DNA of 50,986 nucleotides from an uncultured Clostridia bacterium (GCA_938034165.1 CALHKP010000079.1:1-50986); one strand, 5' to 3'. Shown: positions 33,230 through 42,508, counted from the first letter of the stretch. The notes: generated by a model from the letters alone, not told the origin. Numbers and translations: made by a program.

Positions 33230-34648
33230 ATGAAGAAAATTACATCTGTAATTCTTATTATTGCAATGGTACTTTCGACTTTGCTGCTTTCTTCTTGTGG
33301 AGGCAACAAGGAAGAGAGTCTCGATGAGAGAATCGAAAGAAAAACAATAGCATATAGAACAGATATACTTGATTCCGCAGAAACCCTGACATCAAACGAA
33401 AAAGTTCAGGATTACCTCGAAAACTGGGCGGCATCCAAGAATATCCAATACACATCCGACGCAAAAGGAAACATAATCATGCATGTTGACACAACCGAAA
33501 TGTATCGCGAAGCTCAGCCTACGGTTGTAGTATGCGCATACGATTATGCCAATATAACAAATTGTGCAGACCCTATGTCAACGGCACTTTACCTGATAAA
33601 AAACAATGAGGAAACAGGCGATTTAACAGTAATCTTTACACCGACAACAGGCAGTGACTTCACTGCATTTGAGACTATAAGCACAAACTACTTTCCTAAG
33701 GGAGCAAACGTGTTTAACCTTTCAAGCGGACGCAAGAAGTTATGGTCTGTAAACTCCGGTGCTGTCAGCACATACAAGTTTACAGGCGCCGTTTCTTACA
33801 ACGCACCTGAAGGCAACACTGCATACAAAATTACAATTGCAGGACTTCCCGGAGGAACACCTGATTCCAAAATTAATAGTTATCCTAACCCAATCAAGGA
33901 ACTCAGCGATTTTATTGCAAAATGCAAAACTAATGCGCTGATTTTCGAAATCACAGGAATTGAAGGCGGAATAAGTAGCACCACACTTCCTACATCGGCC
34001 ACTATGACAATGGTTATCGACGAAAACAGTGCTGAAAAATTCCAGACAAGAATAGACAAGGCCATCGAAAAATTCAACAAAAAATACAACGAAGATTTCC
34101 CTGATGTTACATTCACATATGAACAGACTGAACTTCCTCAGCGAGTAATGTCTAAGGATTCTCTGAATTCGTTTATAAGCACAACTTACGCACTGGTTGA
34201 CGGTGTCTATTACAGAGACGAAAGTAATGATGATGTTATAGTTTCAATTAGCAGTCTGGGTTCTATCGCATTTACTGACTCAAGCTATGTAATTCAGGCC
34301 TGCGGAAACAGCTTAAACAATTCCAAGCTCACAGAAATCGACCAGGATTACGAAACTATCTGCGGCCTTTCAAATGTAACCTTCGAAAGGGTTTACAACC
34401 ACAAGGGCTGGCAGTCAGATCCTGAGTCAGACTTTGCAAACGAAGTAATGACATCATTCAAACAGTACTCCGGAAAGAAGATGGAATACAAGGACTGTGT
34501 TCAGTCAACAACCGCAGCATGCGTATTTGACAAGAACCCTGAATGTAACATAATGAATGTAGTAATGGACGACGAAAAAATCGAAAGATATACGGGAACT
34601 ATCGTTCAGTTCCTGATGAATCAGCCTCACAGCAAACCTGCTGAATAG
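33230..34648 (+). CDS. Lipoprotein resembling a catalytically dead M20C peptidase
   Basis: A 472-residue secreted lipoprotein: signal peptide 1-22 with lipobox LSSC (C23). The rest follows the outline of aminoacyl-histidine dipeptidase (PepD, M20C): an N-terminal SNEKVQDYLENWA helix, a beta-sheet with the dimerisation insert (about 205-330), and a C-terminal GWQSDPESDFANEVM block like the PepD ending. The expected metal ligands are lost. The first-histidine motif (GHMD in PepD) is CAYDYA here, the DEETG catalytic motif is TTGSDF, and the HAGLECG region is VQSTTAACV. It may bind peptides without cutting them. I chose the ATG at 33230 by its spacing to GGAG. Confidence 0.75.
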   Translation: MKKITSVILIIAMVLSTLLLSSCGGNKEESLDERIERKTIAYRTDILDSAETLTSNEKVQDYLENWAASKNIQYTSDAKGNIIMHVDTTEMYREAQPTVVVCAYDYANITNCADPMSTALYLIKNNEETGDLTVIFTPTTGSDFTAFETISTNYFPKGANVFNLSSGRKKLWSVNSGAVSTYKFTGAVSYNAPEGNTAYKITIAGLPGGTPDSKINSYPNPIKELSDFIAKCKTNALIFEITGIEGGISSTTLPTSATMTMVIDENSAEKFQTRIDKAIEKFNKKYNEDFPDVTFTYEQTELPQRVMSKDSLNSFISTTYALVDGVYYRDESNDDVIVSISSLGSIAFTDSSYVIQACGNSLNNSKLTEIDQDYETICGLSNVTFERVYNHKGWQSDPESDFANEVMTSFKQYSGKKMEYKDCVQSTTAACVFDKNPECNIMNVVMDDEKIERYTGTIVQFLMNQPHSKPAE

Positions 34649-34679
34649 AATAGCTGAAAAGTAATGTTTTAAATTAAAA

Positions 34680-34725
34680 AATCCGGAGCTCCGATTTTAC
34701 AATCAGACGCTCCGAATTTTTTTAC
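34680..34725 (+). terminator. Terminator after the lipoprotein gene
   Basis: A CGGAGC/GCTCCG stem with a long loop is followed by a run of seven T on plus. It may also stop transcription leaving metH on minus. Confidence 0.65.
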
Positions 34726-34781
34726 TCTTTTTTCTGTTATATATTATTTTTAGTCGAAGTTTTTTACTTTTAGGTCTGCTT

Positions 34782-37172
34782 CTATTTGCTAAAACATTCC
34801 TTTGCTCTATCTGCTGATTCTTTTGCATCCTTAACATAGAAGTCTGCACCTATTTCTTTTGCATAATCAGCTGTCAAAACGGCTCCACCTACCATGACCC
34901 TGCAATCCGGCTTTTCGCTCTTGATAAGCTCTATGGTTTCCTTCATACTGGAAAGTGTTGTAGTCATAAGTGCCGAAAGTCCTACAAGCTTAATATCTCT
35001 GTCTTTTACTGTATCCAATATAATCTGAGGCTCTACATCCTTTCCAAGGTCGATAATCTCATATCCGTAGTTTTCCAGAATTACTTTTACTATATTTTTT
35101 CCGATATCGTGAATGTCACCCTTTACGGTTGCAATTACGATTCTGTTTTGGTCATCTGACGCTTCACCGCCTCCCAGTTTGGATTTGACAACATCGAAGG
35201 CTTCCTGAGCGGTAGTTGCGCAAAGTATTAGCTGAGGAATGAATATTTTCCCCTTTTCAAAGTCATCTCCCGCTCTGTCCAGTATCGGAATCAGTACATC
35301 TGATATCACATCCAGAGGATCTTTTTCTTCCAATTCTTTTTTCACAAGTTCCCTGCACTCTTTTTTTAGACCGTTTCTTATAGCATTTTCCAGCTCAGAA
35401 ACTGCCTTCGGCTTTGATGCTTGCTCTGATGCCGAAACTGTTGTTTTCGTTTCGATTTCGCTGCTGTATTTTTCTATGAAAACTTTTGCGTCTTTGTCTA
35501 TATTGTTTATCAGCTTATACACATCCACTGCTCTCACCATGTCAGGAGCTCCCGGATTCATAATCGGAAGGTCCAGGCCGCTTGTGAGTGCCATCTGAAG
35601 AAAATTGTGGTTTATCAAAGCTCTGTTAGGAAGTCCAAAAGAAATATTCGAAACTCCTAGAACTGTCTTGAGTCCCCATTTTTCTTTGATTTTTCTTATT
35701 GCTGTAAGGGTGTTTGCTGCATTTTTCTGCTCTGCGGAAACTGTGAGAGTCAGGCAGTCTATATAGATATCTCTCTTTGAAATTCCGATTTCAAGAGCTT
35801 TGTTCATAATTCTTTCGGCTATTTCCAGTCTCTTTTCGACACTCTTTGGGATTCCGTCTTCATCAAGAGTCAGTCCCACAACTGCGGCTCCATATTTTTT
35901 TGCTATGGGAAGAATTTTTTCGAGTGATTTTGCTTCCCCTGTAACTGAGTTTACGATGGCTTTTCCGCAATAAATCCTAAGTCCTGCTTCGATTACCTCT
36001 GGTTTGTTTGAGTCAATCTGAAGAGGTGCATCGCTTATTCCTTGAAGAGTTCTGACTACCTTTTTCATCAGCGCAACTTCGTCGATTCCCGGAAGACCTG
36101 TATTTACATCCAGAATTTCCGCTCCGTCATTTACCTGATCCACAGCCTGGGAAATAACATAATCCATGTCATCGTTTTTGTATGCTTCTTTTAACTTTTT
36201 CTTTCCGGTAGGATTTATTCTCTCGCCTATTATTCTCGGCTGGTCGATTATTACGGTATTTTCGGCAGTACAGACAGCTGCAGGAATCTGCGGATTCTGT
36301 TTTGCGTACTTTTCGCCGTCAAAGCTATTTACCAGCGCTTTGATAAAGTCAGGATTTGTTCCGCAGCAACCGCCAACTATTTTTATTCCGTAAGGGATGA
36401 ATTCCTTAACTGTTTCTGCGAATTCTTCTGCCGTTATATTATACGTTCCCGTTGCCGGATCCGGAAGACCTGCATTTGCCTTGGAAATGATAGGAAGATT
36501 TGTCCATTCGGAAAGTTTTCTTATCAGAGGCAGAAATTCTTTCGGTCCCAGGGAACAGTTGATACCAATTGCATCGGCTCCAAGACCTTCCAAAGTAAGT
36601 GCCATAGATGAAAGTGCAGTTCCCGTAAACGTTCTCTGATTTTCCTCAAATGTCATAGTACAGATTACAGGAAGATTGCAAGTTTCCTTTGCTGCCAGAA
36701 GGGCTGCCTTAATCTCGTAAAGGTCTGTCATAGTTTCGATTGCTATGAGGTCTGCCCCCGCCTCTGCACCGGCTTTTATCTGAAGTGCAAACATATCATA
36801 TGCATCTTCAAAAGACACATTTCCATTAGGCTCAAGCATCATACCCAAAGGGCCGATATCAAGTGCAATAAGTGTATCAGTACCTACGGTTGCCTTTTTT
36901 GCGTTCTTTACAGCCGCCGTAATAACTTCTTCCACTGTATAACCTGTGCCCTTCAGCTTATGCTCGTTTACACCGAATGAGCAACTGTAGATTATATCAG
37001 ATCCTGCTTCTATATATTCTCTGTGTATTCCCATCACGCCTTCGGGATTTGTGATATTCAGAAGTTCCGGAACTTTTCCCAGCTCAAAGCCTTTGCTCTG
37101 AAGCATTGTACCGAGAGCACCGTCAAGAAATACAAATTCTTTTTCTTTCAGTAACTTTTCAAATTTGTTCAA
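34782..37172 (-). CDS. metH: Cobalamin-dependent methionine synthase, short form
   Basis: A 796-residue enzyme with three modules. The first is a homocysteine S-methyltransferase barrel (1-300; zinc cysteines in GINCSLGP and GGCCGTN). The second is a pterin/methyltetrahydrofolate barrel (about 315-570; GERINPTGKKKLKEA). The third is a B12 module (about 600-796; helical cap, then GDIHDIGKNIV, the histidine that ligates cobalt). The C-terminal S-adenosylmethionine activation domain of E. coli MetH is absent, as in Thermotoga and many Clostridia, so reactivation must use a separate protein. It follows metF by 12 bases. Confidence 0.95.
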   Translation of the reverse strand: MNKFEKLLKEKEFVFLDGALGTMLQSKGFELGKVPELLNITNPEGVMGIHREYIEAGSDIIYSCSFGVNEHKLKGTGYTVEEVITAAVKNAKKATVGTDTLIALDIGPLGMMLEPNGNVSFEDAYDMFALQIKAGAEAGADLIAIETMTDLYEIKAALLAAKETCNLPVICTMTFEENQRTFTGTALSSMALTLEGLGADAIGINCSLGPKEFLPLIRKLSEWTNLPIISKANAGLPDPATGTYNITAEEFAETVKEFIPYGIKIVGGCCGTNPDFIKALVNSFDGEKYAKQNPQIPAAVCTAENTVIIDQPRIIGERINPTGKKKLKEAYKNDDMDYVISQAVDQVNDGAEILDVNTGLPGIDEVALMKKVVRTLQGISDAPLQIDSNKPEVIEAGLRIYCGKAIVNSVTGEAKSLEKILPIAKKYGAAVVGLTLDEDGIPKSVEKRLEIAERIMNKALEIGISKRDIYIDCLTLTVSAEQKNAANTLTAIRKIKEKWGLKTVLGVSNISFGLPNRALINHNFLQMALTSGLDLPIMNPGAPDMVRAVDVYKLINNIDKDAKVFIEKYSSEIETKTTVSASEQASKPKAVSELENAIRNGLKKECRELVKKELEEKDPLDVISDVLIPILDRAGDDFEKGKIFIPQLILCATTAQEAFDVVKSKLGGGEASDDQNRIVIATVKGDIHDIGKNIVKVILENYGYEIIDLGKDVEPQIILDTVKDRDIKLVGLSALMTTTLSSMKETIELIKSEKPDCRVMVGGAVLTADYAKEIGADFYVKDAKESADRAKECFSK

Positions 37173-37184
37173 ATTTAATTCCCC

Positions 37185-38048
37185 CTACAAAAGTGTTCTA
37201 ATGCTGTCAGAAATTCTCTTTGCTATATATGGATTGTTCATAGTATACAGATGGATTCCGTCAACGCCTTCTGAAACCAGGTCTACAATCTGCTCAACTG
37301 CATAAGCTATACCTGCATCTCTCATTGCCTCCGGCTTGTTTTCGTATCTTGACATAGTTCTTGTAAACTTTGCAGGAAGGCTAGCACCGCAAAGGGATAC
37401 CATTCTCTCAATCTGTTTTTTGTTTGTAACAGGCATGATTCCCGCTTCGATTGGAACATTGATGCCTGCAATTCTTACCTTTTCAAGAAAATCATAGAAT
37501 ATCTCGTTATCAAAGAAAAGCTGTGAAATCAAATGCTGTGCACCCATATCAACCTTCAGCTTCAGGTTTCTTATATCTTCCACCTGATTCTTGCTATCTA
37601 AGTGGCCTTCCGGATAACATGCACCGGAAATACCGAAGTTGTATCCGCTTTCCTTAATGAAGCTTATGAGCTCACTTGCGTGATGAAAATCTTCCTTTGG
37701 TGCTACATCAGGCACGATATCACCTCTCAGAGCAAGAATATTCTCCACGCCGTGGGCGTCAAGCTGCTTGAGAACCTCTAGAACTTCCTCTTTTGTGGAG
37801 TTTACACACGTCAGATGTGCCGCTGAGTTCATTCCATATTTGTTTTTGATTGCAGATGCGATTTCGCATGTTCTGTTATCTGCCAGACTTCCGCTAGCAC
37901 CATAAGTTACACTGATAAAATCAGGATGAAGATCCTTAAGCTCATCAAGAGTGTTATAAATTGTTTCGATTGCGTTGTTTCTCTTTGGCGGAAATACCTC
38001 AAAAGAAAAAACTGTTTTTTTCTGATTAAATAGATCAACTAATTTCAT
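37185..38048 (-). CDS. metF: Methylenetetrahydrofolate reductase
   Basis: A 287-residue FAD-containing barrel that reduces methylene-THF to methyl-THF, the substrate of the neighbouring MetH. FSFEVFPPKRN, VTYGASGS, ALRGD and a QLFFDNE segment are family signatures. I chose the ATG at 38048, with GAGGGG nine bases upstream; a longer frame would overlap the lysozyme gene. No metV-like zinc partner gene is seen next to it. Confidence 0.94.
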   Translation of the reverse strand: MKLVDLFNQKKTVFSFEVFPPKRNNAIETIYNTLDELKDLHPDFISVTYGASGSLADNRTCEIASAIKNKYGMNSAAHLTCVNSTKEEVLEVLKQLDAHGVENILALRGDIVPDVAPKEDFHHASELISFIKESGYNFGISGACYPEGHLDSKNQVEDIRNLKLKVDMGAQHLISQLFFDNEIFYDFLEKVRIAGINVPIEAGIMPVTNKKQIERMVSLCGASLPAKFTRTMSRYENKPEAMRDAGIAYAVEQIVDLVSEGVDGIHLYTMNNPYIAKRISDSIRTLL

Positions 38049-38067
38049 ATGTTCTCTTTCCCCTCTT

Positions 38068-38877
38068 CTATTTAAAATATATGTCAAGATCGACATATCC
38101 GGAAATTCCCGGAACTACGCCGCTCTCAGTATACTGCCACATTTTAAAATCATACGGAAACTCCGTCGACTCCTCATAATTTGCAAGCCACAAATCATAA
38201 TCAGTCAGGTAGGACAAATCTATGCTGTTTGTAAGCCAATGAGGATTGCCGTAAATCACGGGCTTATATCCGTTTCTTTTTATGACCTTACAAAATGCAT
38301 CCGCTATCTGAGTCTTCTCCTCTACAGACAATACGCTTATCCTGTCAGTCTCGTGGGCCGGCTCCATATCAAAGGCAACAGGAAGGTTAACGCCTCTTCC
38401 TCTTATGTGTCTTATGACGAATCTTGCTTCTTCTATGGCTTCCTCCGGAGTCACTGCCTGAGAGTAAAAATACACCCCCACTGCAAGACCTGCCTCCTTT
38501 GCTCCCGTAAGATTTTCTTCGAATTTTGAATCGAGATATAAAAGCGCATCCTCATATGAGCGAAGCCCCAGTCTTATCATGACAAATTCGGCGCCGGATT
38601 CTTTTACCTCCTCCCAGTTTATATCACCCTGATATGCAGAAACATCTATGCCCGGAATTCCTTTTTTCCCAAAGGCCTTGTACCTTCTGAAATTATTCTC
38701 ATCCTGATAGAGTTTGGACATATCATATTGATTTGTCGGATATTCCTTCGCACTCCCGAGTCCGCTGTAGGTTCCCATCTTCTTATAGACATTGAAAGCT
38801 GTGATGCTTGTTATTATTAATGCAATTACCACAATAATCAATATCTGTTTTTTGTTTTTTACCACTATTTTTTTCAT
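38068..38877 (-). CDS. GH25 lysozyme with membrane anchor
   Basis: A 269-residue muramidase. Residues about 11-29 are a hydrophobic signal anchor after a basic start. The GH25 barrel (about 74-268) shows GIDVSAYQGDINW (catalytic D), FDMEP (the D-x-E pair) and a closing MWQYT-SG--PGI-G-VDLD. It would act on the outer side, cutting the glycan chain of peptidoglycan. The start is odd: no Shine-Dalgarno stands at normal distance, and the best promoter (TTGATT-16-TAAAAT, 38884-38911) would start RNA almost at the ATG, so the message may be leaderless. The gene ends 20 bases before metF, an unrelated function. Confidence 0.92.
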   Translation of the reverse strand: MKKIVVKNKKQILIIVVIALIITSITAFNVYKKMGTYSGLGSAKEYPTNQYDMSKLYQDENNFRRYKAFGKKGIPGIDVSAYQGDINWEEVKESGAEFVMIRLGLRSYEDALLYLDSKFEENLTGAKEAGLAVGVYFYSQAVTPEEAIEEARFVIRHIRGRGVNLPVAFDMEPAHETDRISVLSVEEKTQIADAFCKVIKRNGYKPVIYGNPHWLTNSIDLSYLTDYDLWLANYEESTEFPYDFKMWQYTESGVVPGISGYVDLDIYFK

Positions 38878-38883
38878 GTAACC

Positions 38884-38911
38884 ATTTTAACACATCTTTC
38901 TCCAAAATCAA
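38884..38911 (-). promoter_or_regulatory. Promoter of the GH25 gene
   Basis: Minus-strand TTGATT and TAAAAT are separated by 16 bases. The -10 ends seven bases before the ATG. The -35 overlaps the first of three CAAAATCA repeats. Confidence 0.5.
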
Positions 38912-38931
38912 CCAAAATCACGTCAAAATCA
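38903..38931. repeat. Three helically phased CAAAATCA repeats
   Basis: CAAAATCA starts at 38903, 38913 and 38924, spacing 10 and 11 bases, so all copies face the same side of the helix. They lie between the divergent promoters of the GH25 gene and the M20 gene, a likely protein-binding site. Confidence 0.65.
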
Positions 38932-38949
38932 AGCAAAAGCAAAGAATAA

Positions 38950-38978
38950 TTGACTATTATATTTTTGTAATCTAAAAT
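38950..38978 (+). promoter_or_regulatory. Promoter of the M20 amidohydrolase
   Basis: TTGACT and TAAAAT are separated by 17 bases on plus. An ATGGCA/TGCCAC(C)AT dyad lies downstream in the leader at 39011-39034 and could be an operator. Confidence 0.75.
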
Positions 38979-39060
38979 ATACATAATTGGATTAAAGTAA
39001 CGACTTTTAGATGGCACTCTAACACTGCCACCATGTTATAAAGCAAGGGAGCGTAGAGAA

Positions 39061-40200
39061 ATGATTGACTATAATAAACTAAGCCATACTGTTATTAATT
39101 ACAGAAGAGATCTTCACAAAATACCTGAACTGGGATTTTATGTATATAAGACAAGTTCATATGTCAGAAATATTCTGGCAGCCCTTGACTGTGAGGTAAG
39201 CGAAATAGTAAAGACAGGGGTTCTTGCATTCTTTGACTTTGGATGTCCCAGCACTATTATTTTCCGAGCCGACATGGATGCCCTGCCTATAGAAGAAGTC
39301 AACGATGTGGAATACAAATCAGAACATGACGGATGTATGCATGCCTGCGGTCACGACGGCCACATGGCTGGTCTCCTCGGCTTTGCTCATATTCTTAACA
39401 AATACAAGGCAGAAGGATTCAAACCAAAGTTTAATGCCCTTCTTCTGTTTCAGCCTGCAGAGGAAACTATAGACGGTGCCCTCAAAATTTGCGGAACTCA
39501 CATTTTTGACAAATATAATGTAAAAGCCATTTTCGGACTTCATCTGTGGCCTATGATGGCAAAAGGCGAAATTGCCTCAAGACCTGGTCCTATGATGGCA
39601 AAATCAACTGCTGTTGACATAACATTCGAAGGCATAAGCGCTCACTGCGGAGAACCTCACAAGGGAAGAGATGCTCTCGCTGCAGCATGTAGATTTATCA
39701 GTGATATCTATGCATACAAGGAGCATCATATAAGGGAACGTTCCGTACTCAAATTCGGAAGAATGGAAAGCGGAAATGTAAGAAATGCAATCTCCCCATA
39801 TACAGTCTTGAACGGAACCATGAGAACATTTTACGAAAACACATGGGAACATATGGTAAAAGCCATGGAAACGCTGGCAGACGAAATACACGAAGCCTTT
39901 GGTGTAACAATCAACATAGATGTCAGCAAGAGCCATCCTGCCGTTATAAACAACGAAACTCTATACTCAGAAATCAAACCGGCTCTCATGGATCTCAATT
40001 ATGTAGAACTCAGAAAGCCTGTTATGATTGCAGAAGACTTTTCTTTCTTTGAACAGCAGATTCCCGGTGTATTCTTCTTCCTGGGAACAGGCTCCGGAAT
40101 TCCTCTGCACTCAGATGATTACGATTTTGAAGACGATGTAATAATAGAAGGAGTCAAACTCTTTGATACACTATTCAGAGGCCTTCCCGTAAGCGAATAA
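39061..40200 (+). CDS. M20 family amidohydrolase
   Basis: A 379-residue zinc/manganese hydrolase of the hippurate hydrolase / N-acyl amino acid amidohydrolase group (M20D). The first motif FRADMDALP, the metal motif ACGHDGHMA, the FQPAEE catalytic glutamates and GLHLWPM are all present; the PVMIAEDFSFF ending is typical. Cytoplasmic. Such enzymes remove acyl groups from amino acids, including N-acetyl-DAP. The exact substrate is not readable. It has its own promoter and terminator. Confidence 0.92.
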   Translation: MIDYNKLSHTVINYRRDLHKIPELGFYVYKTSSYVRNILAALDCEVSEIVKTGVLAFFDFGCPSTIIFRADMDALPIEEVNDVEYKSEHDGCMHACGHDGHMAGLLGFAHILNKYKAEGFKPKFNALLLFQPAEETIDGALKICGTHIFDKYNVKAIFGLHLWPMMAKGEIASRPGPMMAKSTAVDITFEGISAHCGEPHKGRDALAAACRFISDIYAYKEHHIRERSVLKFGRMESGNVRNAISPYTVLNGTMRTFYENTWEHMVKAMETLADEIHEAFGVTINIDVSKSHPAVINNETLYSEIKPALMDLNYVELRKPVMIAEDFSFFEQQIPGVFFFLGTGSGIPLHSDDYDFEDDVIIEGVKLFDTLFRGLPVSE

Positions 40201-40212
40201 AACCAAAACAAA

Positions 40213-40270
40213 AGACCGCTCTCTCAAGAACCGGAAGAACCCGTACTTGCGATTGCGGTCATTATTTTTG
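40213..40270. terminator. Bidirectional terminator between M20 and xpt
   Basis: GACCGC (40214-40219) pairs with GCGGTC (40255-40260), with an inner CAAG/CTTG pairing. ATTATTTTTG follows on plus, and TTTTGTTTTGG on minus. Confidence 0.7.
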
Positions 40271-40279
40271 ATAAATTTC

Positions 40280-40294
40280 TGTCCTATAGGCCAC
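40280..40294. repeat. 15-base intergenic repeat, copy 1
   Basis: TGTCCTATAGGCCAC, with AAATTT just upstream, occurs here and at 44596-44610, both times directly after a plus-strand gene. It contains the palindrome CCTATAGG. Confidence 0.6.
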
Positions 40295-40306
40295 CTTCAG
40301 ACTTTC

Positions 40307-40882
40307 TTATCTAAAAATGCAGCTGTTTTCGGCAGGATTTACACTGTCTACGATTGCCAGCGACTCAAGCTGGTATCCCATGCTTCTGATATCCTCGCCA
40401 CCACGCTGAAAGCCCTTTTCGATTGCGATTCCGATGCCTTCAACGCTAGCACCTGCCTCTTCTGCAATCTGAATAAGACCTCTGAGGGCGCATCCGTTTG
40501 CAAGGAAGTCATCGATTATCAGAACACGATCCCCCTCACCGATGAATTTCTTCGAAACTATAACATTGTTTACTGTCTTATGAGTAAAAGATTCCACCTG
40601 GCACATATAAACATCGCCTTCGATATTTATGCTCTTGGATTTCTTGGCGAAAACCACAGGAACCCCGAAATGCTGAGCAGCAATGCAGGCAATCCCTATA
40701 CCAGAAGCCTCGATTGTGAGGATTTTGTTTATATCTTTGCCTTCAAAGCGTTTTTTCCATTCTTCTCCCATTTTGTTGAGAAGCTCTACATCGATCTGAT
40801 GATTCAGGAAGCTGTCAACCTTTATGACATCGCCCTCCATCATTTTGCCGTCTTTTAAAATTCTCTCTTCTAAAAAATTCAT
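40307..40882 (-). CDS. xpt: Xanthine phosphoribosyltransferase
   Basis: A 191-residue purine salvage enzyme that joins xanthine to PRPP. The PRPP-binding motif VLIIDDFLANGCALRG and the opening MNFLEERIL-DG are family marks. The ATG at 40882 has GGAG four bases upstream. No purine riboswitch is seen; the gene follows mnmM by 29 bases and is probably read through from it. Confidence 0.94.
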   Translation of the reverse strand: MNFLEERILKDGKMMEGDVIKVDSFLNHQIDVELLNKMGEEWKKRFEGKDINKILTIEASGIGIACIAAQHFGVPVVFAKKSKSINIEGDVYMCQVESFTHKTVNNVIVSKKFIGEGDRVLIIDDFLANGCALRGLIQIAEEAGASVEGIGIAIEKGFQRGGEDIRSMGYQLESLAIVDSVNPAENSCIFR

Positions 40883-40911
40883 AACTCTCCTATCACTTAG
40901 CAATCATTAAC

Positions 40912-41499
40912 TTATTTTTTCTTTGTTATCATCAAAATTTCTGGCGGATTGTTTTCTTGATTAGGCATGCTCACATATGCGACATGATATTTGTCCGCAG
41001 GAAGATTCTTCGCCATATCAAGAAGCGCAGCCTTTTCCTTCTTGCCTTCTTCGTGACCCGAATATACAGTGCATGTAACTACGCCGCCAATCTGAATTAT
41101 ATCCAGGGCTTCCTTAACACCTTCAAGCGTGTCCTCAGTTATGGTAGTAATGTCTTTGTTGCCGCCCGGAAGATAACCCAGGTTAAACACTACAGCCTTT
41201 GGCTTTTCGCACTCTTCGTCCACATCTTCTTCTATGTATTTTCTCATGTTTATAAAGGAATCATGAACCACAATAGTATTTTCCACACGTTCGTCTCTCA
41301 GGTGCTTTCTTGCAGCTTCAACTGCGCTTTCCTGAATATCAAAGGAAACGACAGCACCGTCTTCCCCTACGGCCTCCGAAAGCATCAGCGTGTCAAATCC
41401 GTTTCCGCATGTTGCGTCAATTGCCAGATCGCCCTCTTCAACGTAGCCCATAGTAAGATACATAGCTAAATCAGTTGTCTTTGTCAGTAAATTGTCCAT
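40912..41499 (-). CDS. mnmM: tRNA methyltransferase of the MnmM (YtqB) type
   Basis: A 195-residue Rossmann-fold SAM methyltransferase. The SAM motif is IDATCGNGFDTLML; FNLGYLPGGNK and the ending PPEILMITKK match the YtqB group, which methylates the 5-aminomethyl group of wobble uridine in Bacillus tRNA. I chose the ATG at 41499 with AAGGGA upstream, giving a 29-base overlap with the upstream membrane-protein gene; an ATG at 41526 lacks a site. Confidence 0.88.
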   Translation of the reverse strand: MDNLLTKTTDLAMYLTMGYVEEGDLAIDATCGNGFDTLMLSEAVGEDGAVVSFDIQESAVEAARKHLRDERVENTIVVHDSFINMRKYIEEDVDEECEKPKAVVFNLGYLPGGNKDITTITEDTLEGVKEALDIIQIGGVVTCTVYSGHEEGKKEKAALLDMAKNLPADKYHVAYVSMPNQENNPPEILMITKKK

Positions 41500-42412
41500 C
41501 TTTTTTTCCCTTCTCTCTAAGTTCATGAATAATATTTGTGTGTATATTCTGTTCGGTTTCCGGATACTTAGCTTTTGCTTTTTCCATCATCTGCGTTAGA
41601 TAATCAGCATCCTCCGCTTTTACAGTCGGTATCAAACTTTCGGCGATTTTTTTGCTTCCCTTGGATTTCGCATAGCGGTACCCTATAATCGAAAATACCA
41701 GCGCTCCGATAAAATTAACGAACAAATCAGCCATGGTGTCAATCAGCCCTATATCTATATATCCGTCCACCGGAAGCGGCTTGCCGTTTATTGACGTACT
41801 TTCTATCAATCCTGTCGAAACAGGCACATTCTTTCCGTCAGGGTTAAGCAAAATTGAGTTAAATGAGTTTATCACTGTGTCCTTTTGCATATCAAAGCCA
41901 AGGAAAAAATCCATACTGAATTCAAAGAATTCCCATATCACGCCTATAGTCATAGAGAAGCAGAATGCAACCATTGACAGATAAAACGGTGAAAGGTTGA
42001 ATGTTGTCTTCTCGCTTCGGTTAAGCAAAGTAACCATGGAATATCCTATTGCGGCTGCCAAAAATCCGTTCAACGTATGAAGCATAGTATCCCAATACGG
42101 AAATTTGATATAAAATCCGTTTATCTCTCCCAGAATCTCCGCAGCAAAGATAAACAAAAGAATTATCACCTCAAGGGTCTCCGGAATTTCAACTCTCAAT
42201 GTAAGCTGAAGCACGCTGGGTGCCAGAAACAGAAGCAAACTCAAAAGGCACAGAAACACGTTCTCATACTGCCTTGTAATAATGCTGACAATCAAAACAG
42301 CCACCACCAGTATTCGCAGTGTCACAAATACTGCAAAGGAGCCCTTGTGTTCCCTCACTTCCAGTTCCACAGCAGATTCCAGTACCTGGAATTTACCAAA
42401 AAATTTTCCCAT
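41471..42412 (-). CDS. DUF2238-like multi-span membrane protein
   Basis: A 313-residue membrane protein with about seven helices (roughly 26-45, 50-68, 79-98, 108-130, 145-168, 225-245). Conserved-looking polar residues inside the membrane are WDTMLHTLNGF and GVIWEFFEFSMD, the pattern of the DUF2238 (YjdF-like) family, whose function is unknown. The C-terminal 60 residues are charged and cytoplasmic. AGGGGAAG precedes the ATG. It heads the set with mnmM and xpt. Confidence 0.82.
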   Translation of the reverse strand: MGKFFGKFQVLESAVELEVREHKGSFAVFVTLRILVVAVLIVSIITRQYENVFLCLLSLLLFLAPSVLQLTLRVEIPETLEVIILLFIFAAEILGEINGFYIKFPYWDTMLHTLNGFLAAAIGYSMVTLLNRSEKTTFNLSPFYLSMVAFCFSMTIGVIWEFFEFSMDFFLGFDMQKDTVINSFNSILLNPDGKNVPVSTGLIESTSINGKPLPVDGYIDIGLIDTMADLFVNFIGALVFSIIGYRYAKSKGSKKIAESLIPTVKAEDADYLTQMMEKAKAKYPETEQNIHTNIIHELREKGKKDGQFTDKDN

Positions 42413-42508
42413 ATTTCTTCCCCTTTTAATACTCTATGTCATTTATAGTAATTCTACCACACTTTGTGCTGAAATTGTATCGAGGTCGTGAAATTTATCT
42501 GTAATCCC

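Noticed and set aside
39011..39034. TGGCAC...TGCC upstream of the M20 gene as a sigma-54 promoter
   Set aside because: The GG-to-GC distance is 14, not 12; a good vegetative promoter (TTGACT-17-TAAAAT) lies just upstream.
40883..40911. Purine riboswitch before xpt
   Set aside because: Only 29 bases separate it from mnmM; there is no room for the aptamer.
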